DNA of 64,000 nucleotides from the NCBI RefSeq assembly GCF_033807715.1, contig NC_084597.1, positions 6,183,847 through 6,247,846 on the forward strand. The letters are read 5' to 3'. Position 1 is the first letter of the stretch; each line of letters starts with the position of its first letter. Shown in pieces: positions 35,410-47,719 of this stretch. The notes beneath the pieces are model-generated. The model had not been told where the DNA came from. It did not search any database and saw nothing but the letters and a program-made list of their open reading frames with translations. Position numbers and translations under genes: made by a program. The DNA is from Cololabis saira. Its lineage: Eukaryota > Chordata > Actinopteri > Beloniformes > Belonidae.

Positions 35410-35932
35410 GTGAAAAACACAATTCGGGTGAAGAGATGTGATGAAAAATTTCATCAGATATACACCCAAGCCTGTGACATGATCCAGGAGTTGGACATTG
35501 AGATTATTCAGACTCCTCATATCCGGAGACCCCCAAAGCGCTTCACAGGAAATGCACCAGCATTTAGGCCCACTTCCCCTGAGGAGTTCTACAGAATAGA
35601 ATTCTTTAAAATGCTGGATGTAGTGGAGATCCAGTTGACAAGGCGCTTTGACCAAAGCAGCTTTGAAACACTCAGCCTACTGTAAAAAGTGTTAATAACT
35701 GGAAAGGTGGAGGATGTGGATGTGGTCAGTTCATACCATGAACTAAACCGCCATTCGTTGGAGGTACAGCTGGCCATGTTCAAACTTCAGTATCCCTGCA
35801 GCACAGTCAGTGAAGTGGTGGATACATTGAGAGCTATGCTGCCAGAGGTTCGAGGTCTGTTCACTCAAGTAGAAGTGTTGGTCAGGCTTCTTGTTGTGCC
35901 ATGCTCCTCAGCAGAGGCTGAGAGAAGTTTTA

Positions 35933-37052
35933 GGGCCAATCCCAATTCTCCTTCACTCGCCCTTCTTTTCTTCCCTAACCCCTAAAAAAGAAGGGGGAGA
36001 TTTTAGGGCACTTGAGATCTAGGGCACTTGGCCCAGGTGCCTGTCCCATTTCTCCTACTCCCCCTCGTTTTCATCCCTAACCTGATCAGGAAGCAGAGAG
36101 CCAAAAGCTGTTTTAATTTCAGCTGTAGCGCTGTTAATATGGCACTTTATAAAGTTTTAATATTTTTCAGGCATAAAGGTAACCTTAAGATCCGCAACCT
36201 GGGCTCAGTTTATCCAAATAACGCCTGTTAAGAAATTTGACCCGATGTTTTCGGAGATGAGAAGAGCCGCCGCCCCCGGGGAGCAACCTCAGCTCACAGC
36301 CCGAGAAGAGACGTGTCCCGGGTCAAGCTGCTCCATCGTCCCGGGAGAGAAACTCTCTCTGGGACGCAGCTCTGTTGAGAATTACGCCGGCTGAAATAAA
36401 TCATTTAGGAAGATGTTGGTTTAATAGATGAAATCTAACAGTTGTAGCTACGCCTGTTAAGAAATTTGCTCTGAAATTTAGAGATTTCTGTCTGCCGGCT
36501 CCGGAGTTTGGGTCCGCGTTAAATCGACGCAGAGCCTACGGCGTAGGGTACGGCGTACGGCGCGCGTTGCCGCGTACATCGACGCAGTAGGCTCTGCGTT
36601 GTTGTAACGCGGAACCATAAATCCCTTTATTCTGCCGTGATGATCGGCAACTTTATCTGAAAGTGTTTAAATTACCCAGATAACAGCTGGATTACTTTGT
36701 GGTTTCTGAAGACTATTATATCAGAAACATCCAAAACAAATCTGACGAGTCACAGGATTATTTCTCTCTATTTCTCTGAGACGAGTCTGCCTGTTTACCT
36801 TCGGTCGGCGAGTCAAATCGACGCAGAGCCTACGGCAAAAAAGAATTCTGGGAAATTTTCATACCCCCTCGCTCGCCAAGTCAGCATGTGAAATCCCTCG
36901 ATTTGAAGGGGCTATTCTCAGCCCCTAGCCCTCGTTATGCCCCCTCCCCCTAGGTGAAAAGAGGAATTGGGACACCACTACCTTCACGGGAACGCGCAAA
37001 AGTTAGGGTTAGTGAAGAAAACGAGGGCGAGGGCGAGTATTGGGACGCAGCC
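35933..37052. mobile_element. MITE with TTA duplication inside the hAT transposase
   Basis: The ends are GGGCCAATCCCAATTCTCC and, inverted, GGCTGCGTCCCAATACTCG. Flanked by TTA (35930-35932 and 37053-37055), the 3-bp TSD expected of PIF/Harbinger-type elements. Taking it out joins the Ser-Phe and Ser-Ala codons of the dimerisation motif in frame. It carries a TACGGCGTAGG MITE (36509-36624). No transposase of its own. Confidence 0.85.
36509..36624. repeat. palindromic MITE, TACGGCGTAGG family, copy 4
   Basis: gggtccgcgttaaatcgacg to taacgcggaaccataaatcc with central gcctacggcgtagggtacgg. Nested two levels deep: hAT transposase, TTA-MITE, then this copy. Confidence 0.75.
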
Positions 37053-37230
37053 TTAGTGCCTTAAGAAGGCTCAAGAACTGGCTGCGCTCTTCAATGACTA
37101 AAAAAGCGCTTGAACAATGTGGCTGTTTGCCACATCCACCAAGAGCATCTTGACAAACTCGACTTAGAGGAGATTTGCCAGTCATTTGTGTCTGCAAATG
37201 ACAAAAGAGGTCACATTTTTGGAGCCTTTG

Positions 37231-38830
<1,600 letters not shown>

Positions 38831-38835
38831 TGTGT

Positions 38836-38874
38836 ATGTCTATGTGTGTGTGTGTGTGTGTATGTATATGATCA

Positions 38875-38953
<79 letters not shown>

Positions 38954-38956
38954 GTG
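38836..38956. repeat. (GT)n microsatellite
   Basis: Two GT tracts broken by tatgtatatgatcatgc, the longer about 70 bp. The His-Thr frame on the minus strand is an artefact. Confidence 0.97.
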
Positions 38957-39530
38957 GCTGTGTATGTTTGTGTATATGCATAATTCAAATACTATTAAAT
39001 AATGCTTTGATTATTACATACTAGGGCTGTCAAATGATTATTTTTTTAAATCGCATGTTGTCCATAGTTAACTCGCGATTATTCGCATATTAATCGCACA
39101 TTTATTCACACATTTTTTGCGTTTCTAAATTACCTTCAAGTATTTTTTAAATGTTTTTAATACTGTTAACAACATGAGAAAGGGCAAATATGCTGCTTTA
39201 TGCCAATGTTTTTTCAACTTTCCACAAAAAAAGCTTTTGACCTGAATGTAACATTCCTTCATGAATACAAACACAATGTAGTCCCCAACTTTACACTTGT
39301 AAAGACTAACTTAAGATTCCTTCTTTTTTTAAGCAGCTCAATTTAAAACAATGAACCATATGCATCACAAACCTTGTACAAGAAGTGCATTGGTCAGTTA
39401 AATTTTCCATGTAATTGGGGACTTCCGGTGACGTCATGATGGAGATAACAACCTGAACACGAGGCTCCCGTCTAAAAGTTTCAAATTGATCTTATAACTC
39501 GACTCTTTCTACATAAATTGGCTGTGGAAG

Positions 39531-40544
39531 ATGAGCTCCACAAGCAAGCAAGGTAAAATCTCAAGTAGACGGGAAACTACTAGAGCAGAGGTGGAGAAAA
39601 GGAGATCAGTAACTCCGCCGGCTAGCCGCGCTAAAGTCAGCAGCGGCTCCTGCGAGGGAATGGAGCTCTCTGACATACTAGGTGAACTGAAGAAAATAAG
39701 ACGTGAAAACCAAGATGGACACAGCCAAACCAAAACCTCTCTAGATAGGCTGGAGCTGTCGGTAGAGGATTTAAAAGACCAAATTAAGAACCACGAGGGG
39801 CGGCTGAATGAAGCGGAGAAGAGAATCGGGGAGGCGGAGGATGTGGGGATGAGACATGGGAGAGCGCTCCGGTACCTGCTGCACCGTGACATGGACCTCA
39901 CAGCCAGATGTGAGGACCTCCAAAACCGGCTCAGACGCAACAATTTGAGGATCTACCAGGTGCCGGAGGACAGCGAGGGTCGGGATATGATCGGGTTTGT
40001 GAAGGACTTAATTTGCAGAGCGCTCCGGGAGCCGCCGGCGGCTGAGCTGAAGATTGAACGGGCGCACAGAGCACCTGTCCCCAAACCCTCCGATCCTAAG
40101 GCCCCTCCCAGGTCTATAATTGTGAGATTTCTCGATTTTACAACTAAAGAAACTGTGTTGCGCCTGGCATGGGGCCAGAAACGGTCGATGTTTCAAAATA
40201 ATCCCATCTACTTTGATCATGATTACTCCCCGGATCTACAAAGGAAAAGAGCCCGGGTCCGCTATGTTATTAAACAGCTGAAGATGAAGGGAATCCGGGC
40301 AAAATGCCCATATCCTGCACAACTGAGGATAAGTTTGGATACTGGGGAGAAGTCGTTCTCAACGCTGATTGATGCGGCCCCGACGCTGAAGGAGCTGGGA
40401 ATCGAGGTGCGGGTGGACGAGCGAGAGAGGCTGGAGAAGGAGCTGCGGGAGGGGACGTGGTCGCAGACGAGAGGTGCGCGCAGAGGGGAAGCCTCGCTCT
40501 CACTCCGGGACTACAGCGCACTCTGTAAGGAGACATCCAACTGA
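39531..40544 (+). CDS. L1-like ORF1 protein (RNA-binding chaperone)
   Basis: 337 residues, intact. A basic, Ser-rich N-terminus (1-45) leads into a coiled-coil-like segment, about 46-130, with heptads around LSDILGELKKIRREN, TSLDRLELSVEDL and LNEAEKRIGEAED. The RRM-like middle starts near RRNNLRIYQVPED and holds IERAHRAP, RSIIVRFLDF and the C-terminal domain block RKRARVRYVIKQLKMKGIRA. This is the usual order for L1 ORF1p, which trimerises, coats the element RNA and acts as a chaperone. It starts about 110 bp inside the element; the ATG context is GAAGATGAG. It was called by architecture; no closer family assignment was possible. Confidence 0.88.
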   Translation: MSSTSKQGKISSRRETTRAEVEKRRSVTPPASRAKVSSGSCEGMELSDILGELKKIRRENQDGHSQTKTSLDRLELSVEDLKDQIKNHEGRLNEAEKRIGEAEDVGMRHGRALRYLLHRDMDLTARCEDLQNRLRRNNLRIYQVPEDSEGRDMIGFVKDLICRALREPPAAELKIERAHRAPVPKPSDPKAPPRSIIVRFLDFTTKETVLRLAWGQKRSMFQNNPIYFDHDYSPDLQRKRARVRYVIKQLKMKGIRAKCPYPAQLRISLDTGEKSFSTLIDAAPTLKELGIEVRVDERERLEKELREGTWSQTRGARRGEASLSLRDYSALCKETSN

Positions 40545-40784
40545 GGATCGTGAATGGTAATACAGACTGGACAATAAACAGCATAAGGATACTATTGGAG
40601 TTACATAACATGATGCTCTGTATACTCCGAGCACTGACTGTTGTAAAAAAAAAAAAAAAAAGAGAAAAAAAGAAAGAAAAAAAGGTTTGACATAGTTGTA
40701 AGTGATATATAATTAATGAGAGTTGTTTATAATCAACGTTTTTGAGATCATAGACGGGTTGAAAGTTCGTGTTTAGTTTATCCC

Positions 40785-41105
40785 ATGAGTGAAACACACT
40801 CACCCAGTGGCCTGTTCTTTGTAACAATGGCCACACTGGCACTTTGCCTTTACTTCCCAGAGATACTTCGTCACGTATCTCTGCCCTGTTACAACTGGGA
40901 GCTGGCCCTGTTGGGACCATTTGGCAATTTGGAAGTTCTCATTTTTGTTTTGCATATTTTGATTTATTTTGGTTCTACCTTGACAGATGTTCTGGGCATA
41001 CTAATGGTAATGAAGAGGCAAATACATAATATCTTGCTGGTTTTGAGTACTCTTGCAGATAAAGATATGGATAGAAAACAAATACTACTGGTAAAAACAT
41101 GGTAA
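40785..41105 (+). CDS. small hydrophobic inter-ORF frame overlapping the ORF2 start
   Basis: A 106-codon frame between ORF1 and ORF2. It has hydrophobic stretches (FFVTMATLALCLYF, LIFVLHILIYFGSTL) and no domain I recognise. Its stop overlaps the ORF2 start in ATGGTAA (41099-41105), an arrangement that can permit termination-reinitiation. It may be a chance frame in AT-rich DNA. No expression evidence. Confidence 0.25.
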   Translation: MSETHSPSGLFFVTMATLALCLYFPEILRHVSLPCYNWELALLGPFGNLEVLIFVLHILIYFGSTLTDVLGILMVMKRQIHNILLVLSTLADKDMDRKQILLVKTW

Positions 41106-44100
41106 TTTTAAAATGTGTAAATTATAATATAAATGGGATTAATAATCCCATTAAGAGGAAAAAGCTCTATAACCAATTAAAGAGTCTGAGATGCTCTATA
41201 GCACTAGTCCAAGAAACACATTTGACTGAGAAGGAGCATTTAAAGCTAAAGCGTGAGTGGGTGGATCAGGTGTACAGCGCTGCTTGTAAGAATGGAAAGA
41301 AAAGGGGGGTCTCTATTCTCATCAGAGGTGGCAAATCCGGCTTCAGAAAGTAAAAGTCCTACCATGTATTTGTTCTGTCCATTCACTCAACCAGCTGATT
41401 CTAATCAGCACAGCTCTTCAGCCAGGTAGATGAGCTAATTAGTGAACTCACCTGGTTTTAGTGAATGGACAGAACAAATATATGGCAGGACTTTTACTTT
41501 CTGAAGCCGGATTTGCCACCTCTGATTCTCATTAGTAAAACAGTATACTACCATAATGAAGAAGTGTTTCAGGATGATGAAGGCAGGTATGTGATGATTG
41601 TTGGTACAGTAGGAGATGTGAAAGTGACTATATTGAATGTGTATGCTCCCAATGAAGACTCTCCAATTTTTTTTAAGAACATTGCTTCACTTCTGGCTGA
41701 AAAGAGTAGAGGAATGATTCTGATAGGGGGAGATTTTAATTGTATTATGGACAGGAGGCTGGACAGATTGCCCATGGATAATGGACCGAGGACGAAGAAA
41801 AGTGTAACACTGCAGGGAATGATTGAAGAACTGGGGCTATCGGATGTTTGGAGATTCCATCATCCAAGAGAAAAAGATTATACATTCATGTCTCAGGTTC
41901 ATGGAAGCTATTCTAGACTAGACATGTTTTTCATTTCAAAAAAAGATTTATATAGAGTCAAGGATAGTAAAATTGAACCGAGCACGATTTCAGATCATGG
42001 TCCAGTTACATTAGAATTATGTCTGGGACCAGATGATTGCTTTAAATATTGGAGACTGAACGTGTCACTGCTGACAGACACAGTGCTTCGACAGGAAATA
42101 CAAAAGGACTTGATGGACTATTTCTCGCTGAATGACAATGGTAGTGTTTCTCCCTCTATATTGTGGGAGGGAGCAAAAGTGGTAATGAGAGGGAAGATAA
42201 TAGCCATATCTTCAAGGTTAAAGAAACAGAGGTTAAGGGAACAACATGACCTTGAGCTAAAAATAGGCAAATTACAAGAAGAACATAAACAGAATAGGGA
42301 CAAAAAGACACTTAAATTACTCGAAGAAGCCAAACAAGACTTGGACATGATACTTACCTATAAAGCAGAGGGGGCGTTCAGATTTGCAAACAGAAAATAC
42401 TACGAAATGGGCAATAGAGCAAGTAGGCTCCTGGCTTTTCAGCTGCGAAAGGCTCAATCAAATCGAGTGGTCCCCAAAATTAGACATCCCACAACCAAAC
42501 AAATAGTATCACAACCAAATGAGATTGCAGATGCCTTTGCTTCATATTATACAACCCTTTATGAGTCCCAAAACCTAGAAAATAAGACCGAAAAGATACA
42601 AGAATTTATAAAACCACTCAACTTGACAAAACTATCAGTAGAGGAGGCAGCCAAACTAGCTAGGCCCATAACAGAGATAGAAATAAAAGACACTATAGCT
42701 AGACGGAAGAATAACAAGTCCCCAGGAGTAGATGGCTTTTCTGGGGAGTACTACAAGACGTTCGTACATGAACTCACTCCACTATTATGTAAAATGTTTA
42801 ATTATGCACGGGAAACAGGAGACTCACCTAAAACATGGTCAGAGGCAGTAATAACAGTGATTAAGAAAGAGGGAAAGGATGCTACCCTCTGTGCAGGATA
42901 CCGACCTATAAGTCTTTTATGTGTGGATCTGAAAATATTGACCAGCATACTAGCCAGTAGAATACAGAAATATATTAAAAAGCTTGTGAAGCCAGATCAA
43001 ACTGGATTTATAGGTGGCCGCCAGGGCTCTAACAATATTAGAGCAGCATTAAATCTACAGTCAATAGCTATATCTAAAAGACAAACATCTATGTTCCTTA
43101 GCCTGGATGCTGAAAAAGCGTTTGACAGAGTAGGCTGGGTGTATTTGATGCAGACGCTGCTGAGCATGGGCTTCGGAGACGAGTTTGTGAAATGGATCAA
43201 ACTATTTTATCAGGATCCAAGATCCAGAGTGAGAGCTAATGGATATTGCTCAAAATTTTTTAAGCTCAAACGTGGGACAAGACAGGGAGACGCTCTGTCA
43301 CCAGTTTTGTTTGCTCTGAGTATTGAACCTCTGGCAGAAGCCATAAGGCAGAATCCAAAAATACAGGGCTTATTAGACGAAAGAGGGAATGAATACAAAA
43401 TAGAATTATTTGCGGATGACATTTTGTTACTCTTGCAAGATCCCCTATCTTCGGTTCCTCCGCTCATGGAATGTCTGCATACATATGGTTCAATCTCCGG
43501 CTACAAAGTCAATGAGAGTAAGTCTGAGGCGATGATGATTTCTGGGTCCTGGCCCCCCCAACTAAATAATACAGTGACATTTCGACATTCCCAGCAAGGG
43601 TTTCGGTACCTGGGTATTACACTTACTCCCATTCCCTCAGAATTATTTAAATTGAATTATGATAAATTATTAAAACAAGTAAAAGAAGATTTAGCAAGGT
43701 GGGATGTTCTCCCACTCTCCCTATTTGGCAGAATAGAAACAGTGAAAATTAATATATTGCCAAGGCTCCTATATTTGTTTCAGTCTTTACCCATTTGGGT
43801 ACCCATGTCTACTTTCACCCTATTGGACAAGCTCATCTCCAGGTTCATCTGGCAAAATAAAAGACCCAGAGTAAGATTAAAAGTGCTGTGCTCATCAAAG
43901 GACAAGGGGGGTTTGTCACTACCTAATTTTAAACACTATTATTGGGCAAGCCAATTTACTGCCATAACCCAGTGGATATACAATAACCAAGACATCAGGT
44001 GGATTCAAATAGAGCAGAACTCAGTGCAGGGGATTGACCTGAGAGCCTTACCCTTTTTGAGTAAAAATTTGCAGAACAAGCTCAAGATAGACAATATATG

Positions 44101-45097
44101 GATTAGACATATTCTGCGGGTATGGGATGCTGTCAGGAAGAGACTAGGTGGGGCAGTTTCTCTGTCAAGAGCTATGCCATTGGCAGGAAACATATACTTT
44201 TTACCTTCAGTGTGGGATAGTGGATTCAAACGCTGGGGCTGTAATGGCCTGAAAACAATTAACCAACTATTTGAAGGAAATGAATTCAAACCCTTTTCTC
44301 AGTTGCAGACTCAGTTTGCGCTACCACCAAAAGATTTTTTTCGATATTTGCAACTGAGACATTACATCCAGTCTCACACAGAGTGGGACAAGATTAGAAG
44401 AGACCCCACAAATGTGGAAAATTATTTTATTATGGTAATTGAGAAATGCCTACCAACCAAGAATCATCTCCCACATATTTATGGTAATATATCACATGAT
44501 ATGTCTGATAATACACTTGATGTAAAGGAGAAATGGGAGCTTGAGATGAATGTGATAATAGAGGATGGGGTCTGGGAGGACATGTTTTTGAATTGCCATT
44601 CAGGTATTAACAGTAACCTGTGGAAAGAATTCGAATGGAAAACAAAAGTCAGATTTTTTAGGACCCCACTAGTACTTTCGACATTTTATAAAGATTCAGT
44701 GTCTCCACTATGCTGGAGGAACTGTGGGTTGGTCGGTGATCATTCACATGTCTTCTGGGACTGTCCAGTACTGGAAAGGTTTTGGCGAGATGTGAAGGAG
44801 GAGATTGATAATATACTGAACATTGTAATTCCTATGGATCCTCTGCTATTTGTACTGGGAGTATTCCCGGACAATGTAACAAGCAGGGACAAGAGATATA
44901 TATTACGTATACTCTTGATGGTTGCAAGAAAGACTGTAACTGTGAATTGGAAGAAGACACTCCCACCAACAAGAACTCAGTGGAAGATGAGACTGAAACA
45001 AATCTATGTTATGGAGCACATGACAGCTAAGCTGCAGATGAGAATGGACTTGTTCCTGCAAAGATGGACACCAGTGAAGGAGTATTTAAATGTATAA
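41099..45097 (+). CDS. L1-like ORF2 endonuclease/reverse transcriptase, interrupted by a MITE
   Basis: Starts CVNYNINGINNPIKRK with VQETHL (AP endonuclease). At 41323 a MITE brings an in-frame stop (after 84 codons). From 41533 the frame continues: LNVYAPNEDSP, ILIGGDFNCIMD, SRLDMFFISK, ISDHGPVTLEL. RT: NNKSPGVDGFSGEYYK, YRPISLLCVD, FIGGRQGSNNIRAALN, SLDAEKAFDRVGW, RGTRQGDALSPVLFALS and the catalytic ELFADDILLLL. A C-terminal Cys/His motif CWRNCGLVGDHSHVFWDC ends it. Without insert plus TSD the frame would be 1,262 codons with no other stop. The function is target nicking and target-primed cDNA synthesis. As it stands only a short N-terminal peptide or an internal start at 41465 could be made. 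Confidence 0.9.
41323..41524. mobile_element. 202-bp hAT-type MITE (CAGAGGTGGCAAATCC), copy 1
   Basis: The TIRs are CAGAGGTGGCAAATCCGGC, inverted at 41506-41524, and run on imperfectly to make most of the unit a palindrome. Perfect 8-bp TSD ATTCTCAT (41315-41322 and 41525-41532). Base for base the same as the copy at 50859-51060 by my reading. Insert plus TSD is 210 bp, a multiple of three, so it breaks ORF2 through an internal stop and not through a shift. Confidence 0.95.
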
Positions 45098-46045
45098 TCA
45101 GTTAAGTGCTATCTTTAAAAAATGTGACTGAAAAGCCCTCTGTCAAGGATTGTTCGAAAATGTTTTGATTTGTGATTGTCTTTTGAATAAAGTTAAAAAA
45201 AAAAAAAAAATTCCATGTAATTATGTCTAAACTCGGAGGAAAATAAAAGGTTCAAAAAATATCCCCTTCTCCTAAGTGGGATCAAAACAGGGTGATACAA
45301 AAAATAAATCACAAAAAAATAAAGTGTACATGTAACAGCAGCGAGTGTAACTAAACCTATAAAGTGCAGTTGGGCTATAATTAGTTAACTTCAGATTCTT
45401 CCCATGTATTCAGGTGAGGAACTAGCCTTCTTCCCTCTCATCTATCCAGCGTTGTCTGCTTTTGACGGGGGACGGGGGGGCGGCTGCGCTGCGCTCTCTG
45501 CATCGCTCGTGTGTTTGGCTGCAAATGGTATTTTGAGACTCGACGTACTTCGATGGTAATTCATTTCAAATCGACATGCAAATAACTTCAGTCTTGTCCA
45601 GCGAACCATCTGGGCATTTTTTTGAAAGTGAACTAGCCGTTCAAAAGTCCCTTTTCATTCTCCATCTTTCAGTTCACCATACTTTTCCTCAAACTACGGG
45701 TGCCGTCAAGCGCCAGAAGTTATATAATGCACTTTTTTTTTTATCCTGCACGTTAATCGTGCGTTAAAAAAATTGTCGGCGTTAAAAGGACGTTAAGTGC
45801 AATACCCCCCAAGAGCGCTAGTTGATACTTTGTTTAGCTTCCTGTTGTGCATGAACGCGTTCATTGAACACGTTCATTTCTGTGAGAACGTTGAACTGAA
45901 CGTATTTGCAAATAAAGAACTAGAACGTGAAATTGTTAATTCTGCAAATCAAGAACTGGAATTTTAACTGTTCAGATTATGTGAGTTTCAGCTTCCGTAT
46001 TTAGGTCCAATTATTACGGAATAATCCTTCTCATTTCACCAGCGG

Positions 46046-46480
46046 GTGGCGCGCACATTTAAAATACTCGACGAGACGACGACTTCACACTACATTACCC
46101 ACAATGCAGTGCACACTAGCATAACAACAGCGGCCCGAGCTCGGTGCAGTCTTTACATGAACAGTGAAGAGAGAGACGTTGCAGACGCAGCGTCAGATGA
46201 CGCCTCTGCTTATTATTTGCGGGAATTTTACACATTGTCTCCCAAAGAGTCCGAAGGTAAAAATCTAACCTTTCTAAGCAAATTATGTCCACCTGCGCTG
46301 AGAAAACAAGTCCGAACGTCTGCCTACTAAATTCAAAACGTCATGTGGAGTCAAAGCATCTGTCCAGTGTGAGAAAATATCTGCAAGTCCTTGAAAATCA
46401 AAAGAAGTAATCAGGAAAGGCCAAGAAGACCCAACAGCCCCAAACAACCCCAGTCCCAAATACTGCTGCACCTTCAGGGG
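46046..46480 (+). pseudogene. N-terminal fragment of a hAT-type transposase (BED-finger region)
   Basis: The 94-codon frame has YYLREFYTLSPKESEGKNLT, then LCPPALRKQVRTSAY; after a stop/shift, RHVESKHLSSVRKYL follows. The Cys pair and the His-x4-5-His of a BED finger can be traced only across the frame break. No catalytic domain follows. Weak call from overall style. Confidence 0.45.
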
Positions 46481-46587
46481 GTTGATTTACCTGCAACAGG
46501 TAGACACATTAATAATGGACTACAATGTTGGAGATTTACAGCCTCTGAGTAAAGCTGAAAAGCCACTAGGACAATACATGATCGTAT

Positions 46588-46808
46588 ACAGCAGTGGTCT
46601 CCAACCCTGGTCCTCGGGACCCCTGTCCTGCATGTTTTAGATGTTTCCTTGCATCATCACACCTGATTCTAATTAATGGTCATCATCAGCTTGTCATCCA
46701 GGTCTGCACAAGTCTGTTAATGACAGTCCTTTGTATCAAGGTGCTGGAGCAAGGAAAAATCTAAAAGATGCAGGACAGGGCACCTGAGGACCAGGGTTGA
46801 AGACCACT
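46588..46808. mobile_element. hAT-type MITE (CAGTGGTCTCCAACC)
   Basis: cagtggtctccaaccctggt at the left and, inverted, tagtggtcttcaaccctggt at the right, with tcctcgggacc / cctgaggacca next to them. 221 bp, nested in the GTTCATGAAC element. Right terminal base mutated; TSD not clear. Confidence 0.75.
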
Positions 46809-46992
46809 ACAACAGTTTTTAGGACAGTCTTGCGTTTCATTCATACTCCTCACCTAGAAATATTGAAATTAAATCAATTTGAACTTAGTTCAAAGTGAAA
46901 ATGGTGAACTATGAACGTGAACTGTTCATTTTTAAACTATGTGAACTGAACTTTGAACTAGTTCATGAAAAGTATGAACTTGCACAACACTG

Positions 46993-47324
46993 CTCTCCGG
47001 TCACAGTGGATCAAAGAGATAAGGACAACTATTGTGCAAAAAACCAAAACAACCCAAAAAAAAAAAATCACACACACACAAAGAAAAGAGCGTTGAAAGT
47101 TCACTACTGCTTCACGAACCGAAATCGGAAATGCGTTGCTACCAAGCAAACCAATCACAGCCTTCTCGGTCTGCTTTGGCTCTGCGTCGCCTCGACGCAT
47201 AGTTACATTTTTTGGGAGGTGCACGTCAGGCTACGGCGTAGGCTACGGAGAGCCTCCTGCGTAGCCGCGTACGCAACGGCGTAGGCTCTGCGTTGATTTA
47301 ACGCGGAACCATAATTCAGCCTTA
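46993..47324. mobile_element. 5'-truncated MITE of the 21788-22332 type
   Basis: Shares cggtcacagt, taaggacaactattgtgcaa and ttcactactgcttca with 22019-22125, and ends with the TACGGCGTAGG palindrome and acgcggaaccataattcagc. The left TIR is missing. Confidence 0.75.
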
Positions 47325-47570
47325 GGTCTATGACAGCATTCACTCACTTTTACAGTTGACCAGCTGGTCTCAGAAGCAGAGGGTGTCATTAGTAAAGCAC
47401 TTTGTTCTTACATCCCTCAGATAAAATTAAATCAAGAACCATCATTCATCTATATTGATGAAATCACATGAACAAGGCACTACAGTGGGACACTGTTCTA
47501 ACATTGACTTCCTGTTTGTTTACAATGGTGTTACTGAGCAAGAAACTGAAATCAACAAAAAAGAAATAAC

Positions 47571-47576
47571 TTTATT
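47571..47576 (-). terminator. polyadenylation signal AATAAA for the zinc-finger gene
   Basis: AATAAA on the minus strand, about 145 bp past the stop codon of the zinc-finger exon. A good position for the end of its transcript. Confidence 0.5.
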
Positions 47577-47719
47577 CAGAACAGAATAACAGAACAATGA
47601 GATTACGATAAAAACATAAACACGTTTACTAATTTACAACCAGAAGCAGAACTATTTAAAAAAAAAATAACATAAAACTGAACTTATTTTCAATTAACTT
47701 ATTTCCAGATAAACACATT

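Larger units (their letters stand above)
35410..37230 (+). pseudogene. hAT transposase (ZMYM/TTF-type), C-terminal half, interrupted
   Basis: The frame reads RRPPKRFTG, PTSPEEFYRIEFFKMLD, LTRRFDQ, then after one in-frame stop (35683-35685) ITGKVEDVDVV, and the hAT dimerisation region VLVRLLVVPCSSAEAERSF. At 35932 a 1,120-bp MITE interrupts it. On the far side from 37056 it resumes with SALRRLKNWLRSSM, and after a one-base shift in an A run it continues VAVCHIHQEHLDKLDLEEIC. hAT transposases cut and paste 8-bp-TSD elements and dimerise through this domain. With one stop, one shift and an insertion it is inactive; the N-terminal zinc finger and first catalytic Asp are not seen. Confidence 0.85.
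39417..45210 (+). mobile_element. full-length L1-like LINE, 5.8 kb
   Basis: Flanked by a 12-bp TSD TTCCATGTAATT (39405-39416 and 45211-45222). It has a short 5' UTR, ORF1 (337 codons), an inter-ORF region, ORF2 and an AATAAA-plus-poly(A) 3' end (45187-45210). ORF2 is broken only by a 202-bp MITE. Everything else needed for retrotransposition appears to be open. The only other marked low-complexity feature is an A run near 40646. Confidence 0.92.
39003..45797. mobile_element. hAT-like remnant split by an L1-like LINE
   Basis: The left part 39003-39416 starts TAGGGCTGTCAAATGATTAT and has ctcgcgattattcgcatatt; the right part 45223-45797 ends with cacgttaatcgtgcgttaaa. These match the two ends of the TAGGGCTGTCAA fish elements. 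Between them lies the L1-like LINE with its own TSD. The right terminus is worn and no TSD was found. No transposase. Confidence 0.6.
45845..46992 (+). mobile_element. hAT-like element with GTTCATGAAC-rich ends, remnant
   Basis: The left end ttgtgcatgaacgcgttcat and the right end tatgaacttgcacaacactg are inverted. The ends are rich in gaactgttca words. It contains the start of a transposase-like frame (46046-46480) and a nested MITE. TSD not resolved. Confidence 0.65.
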
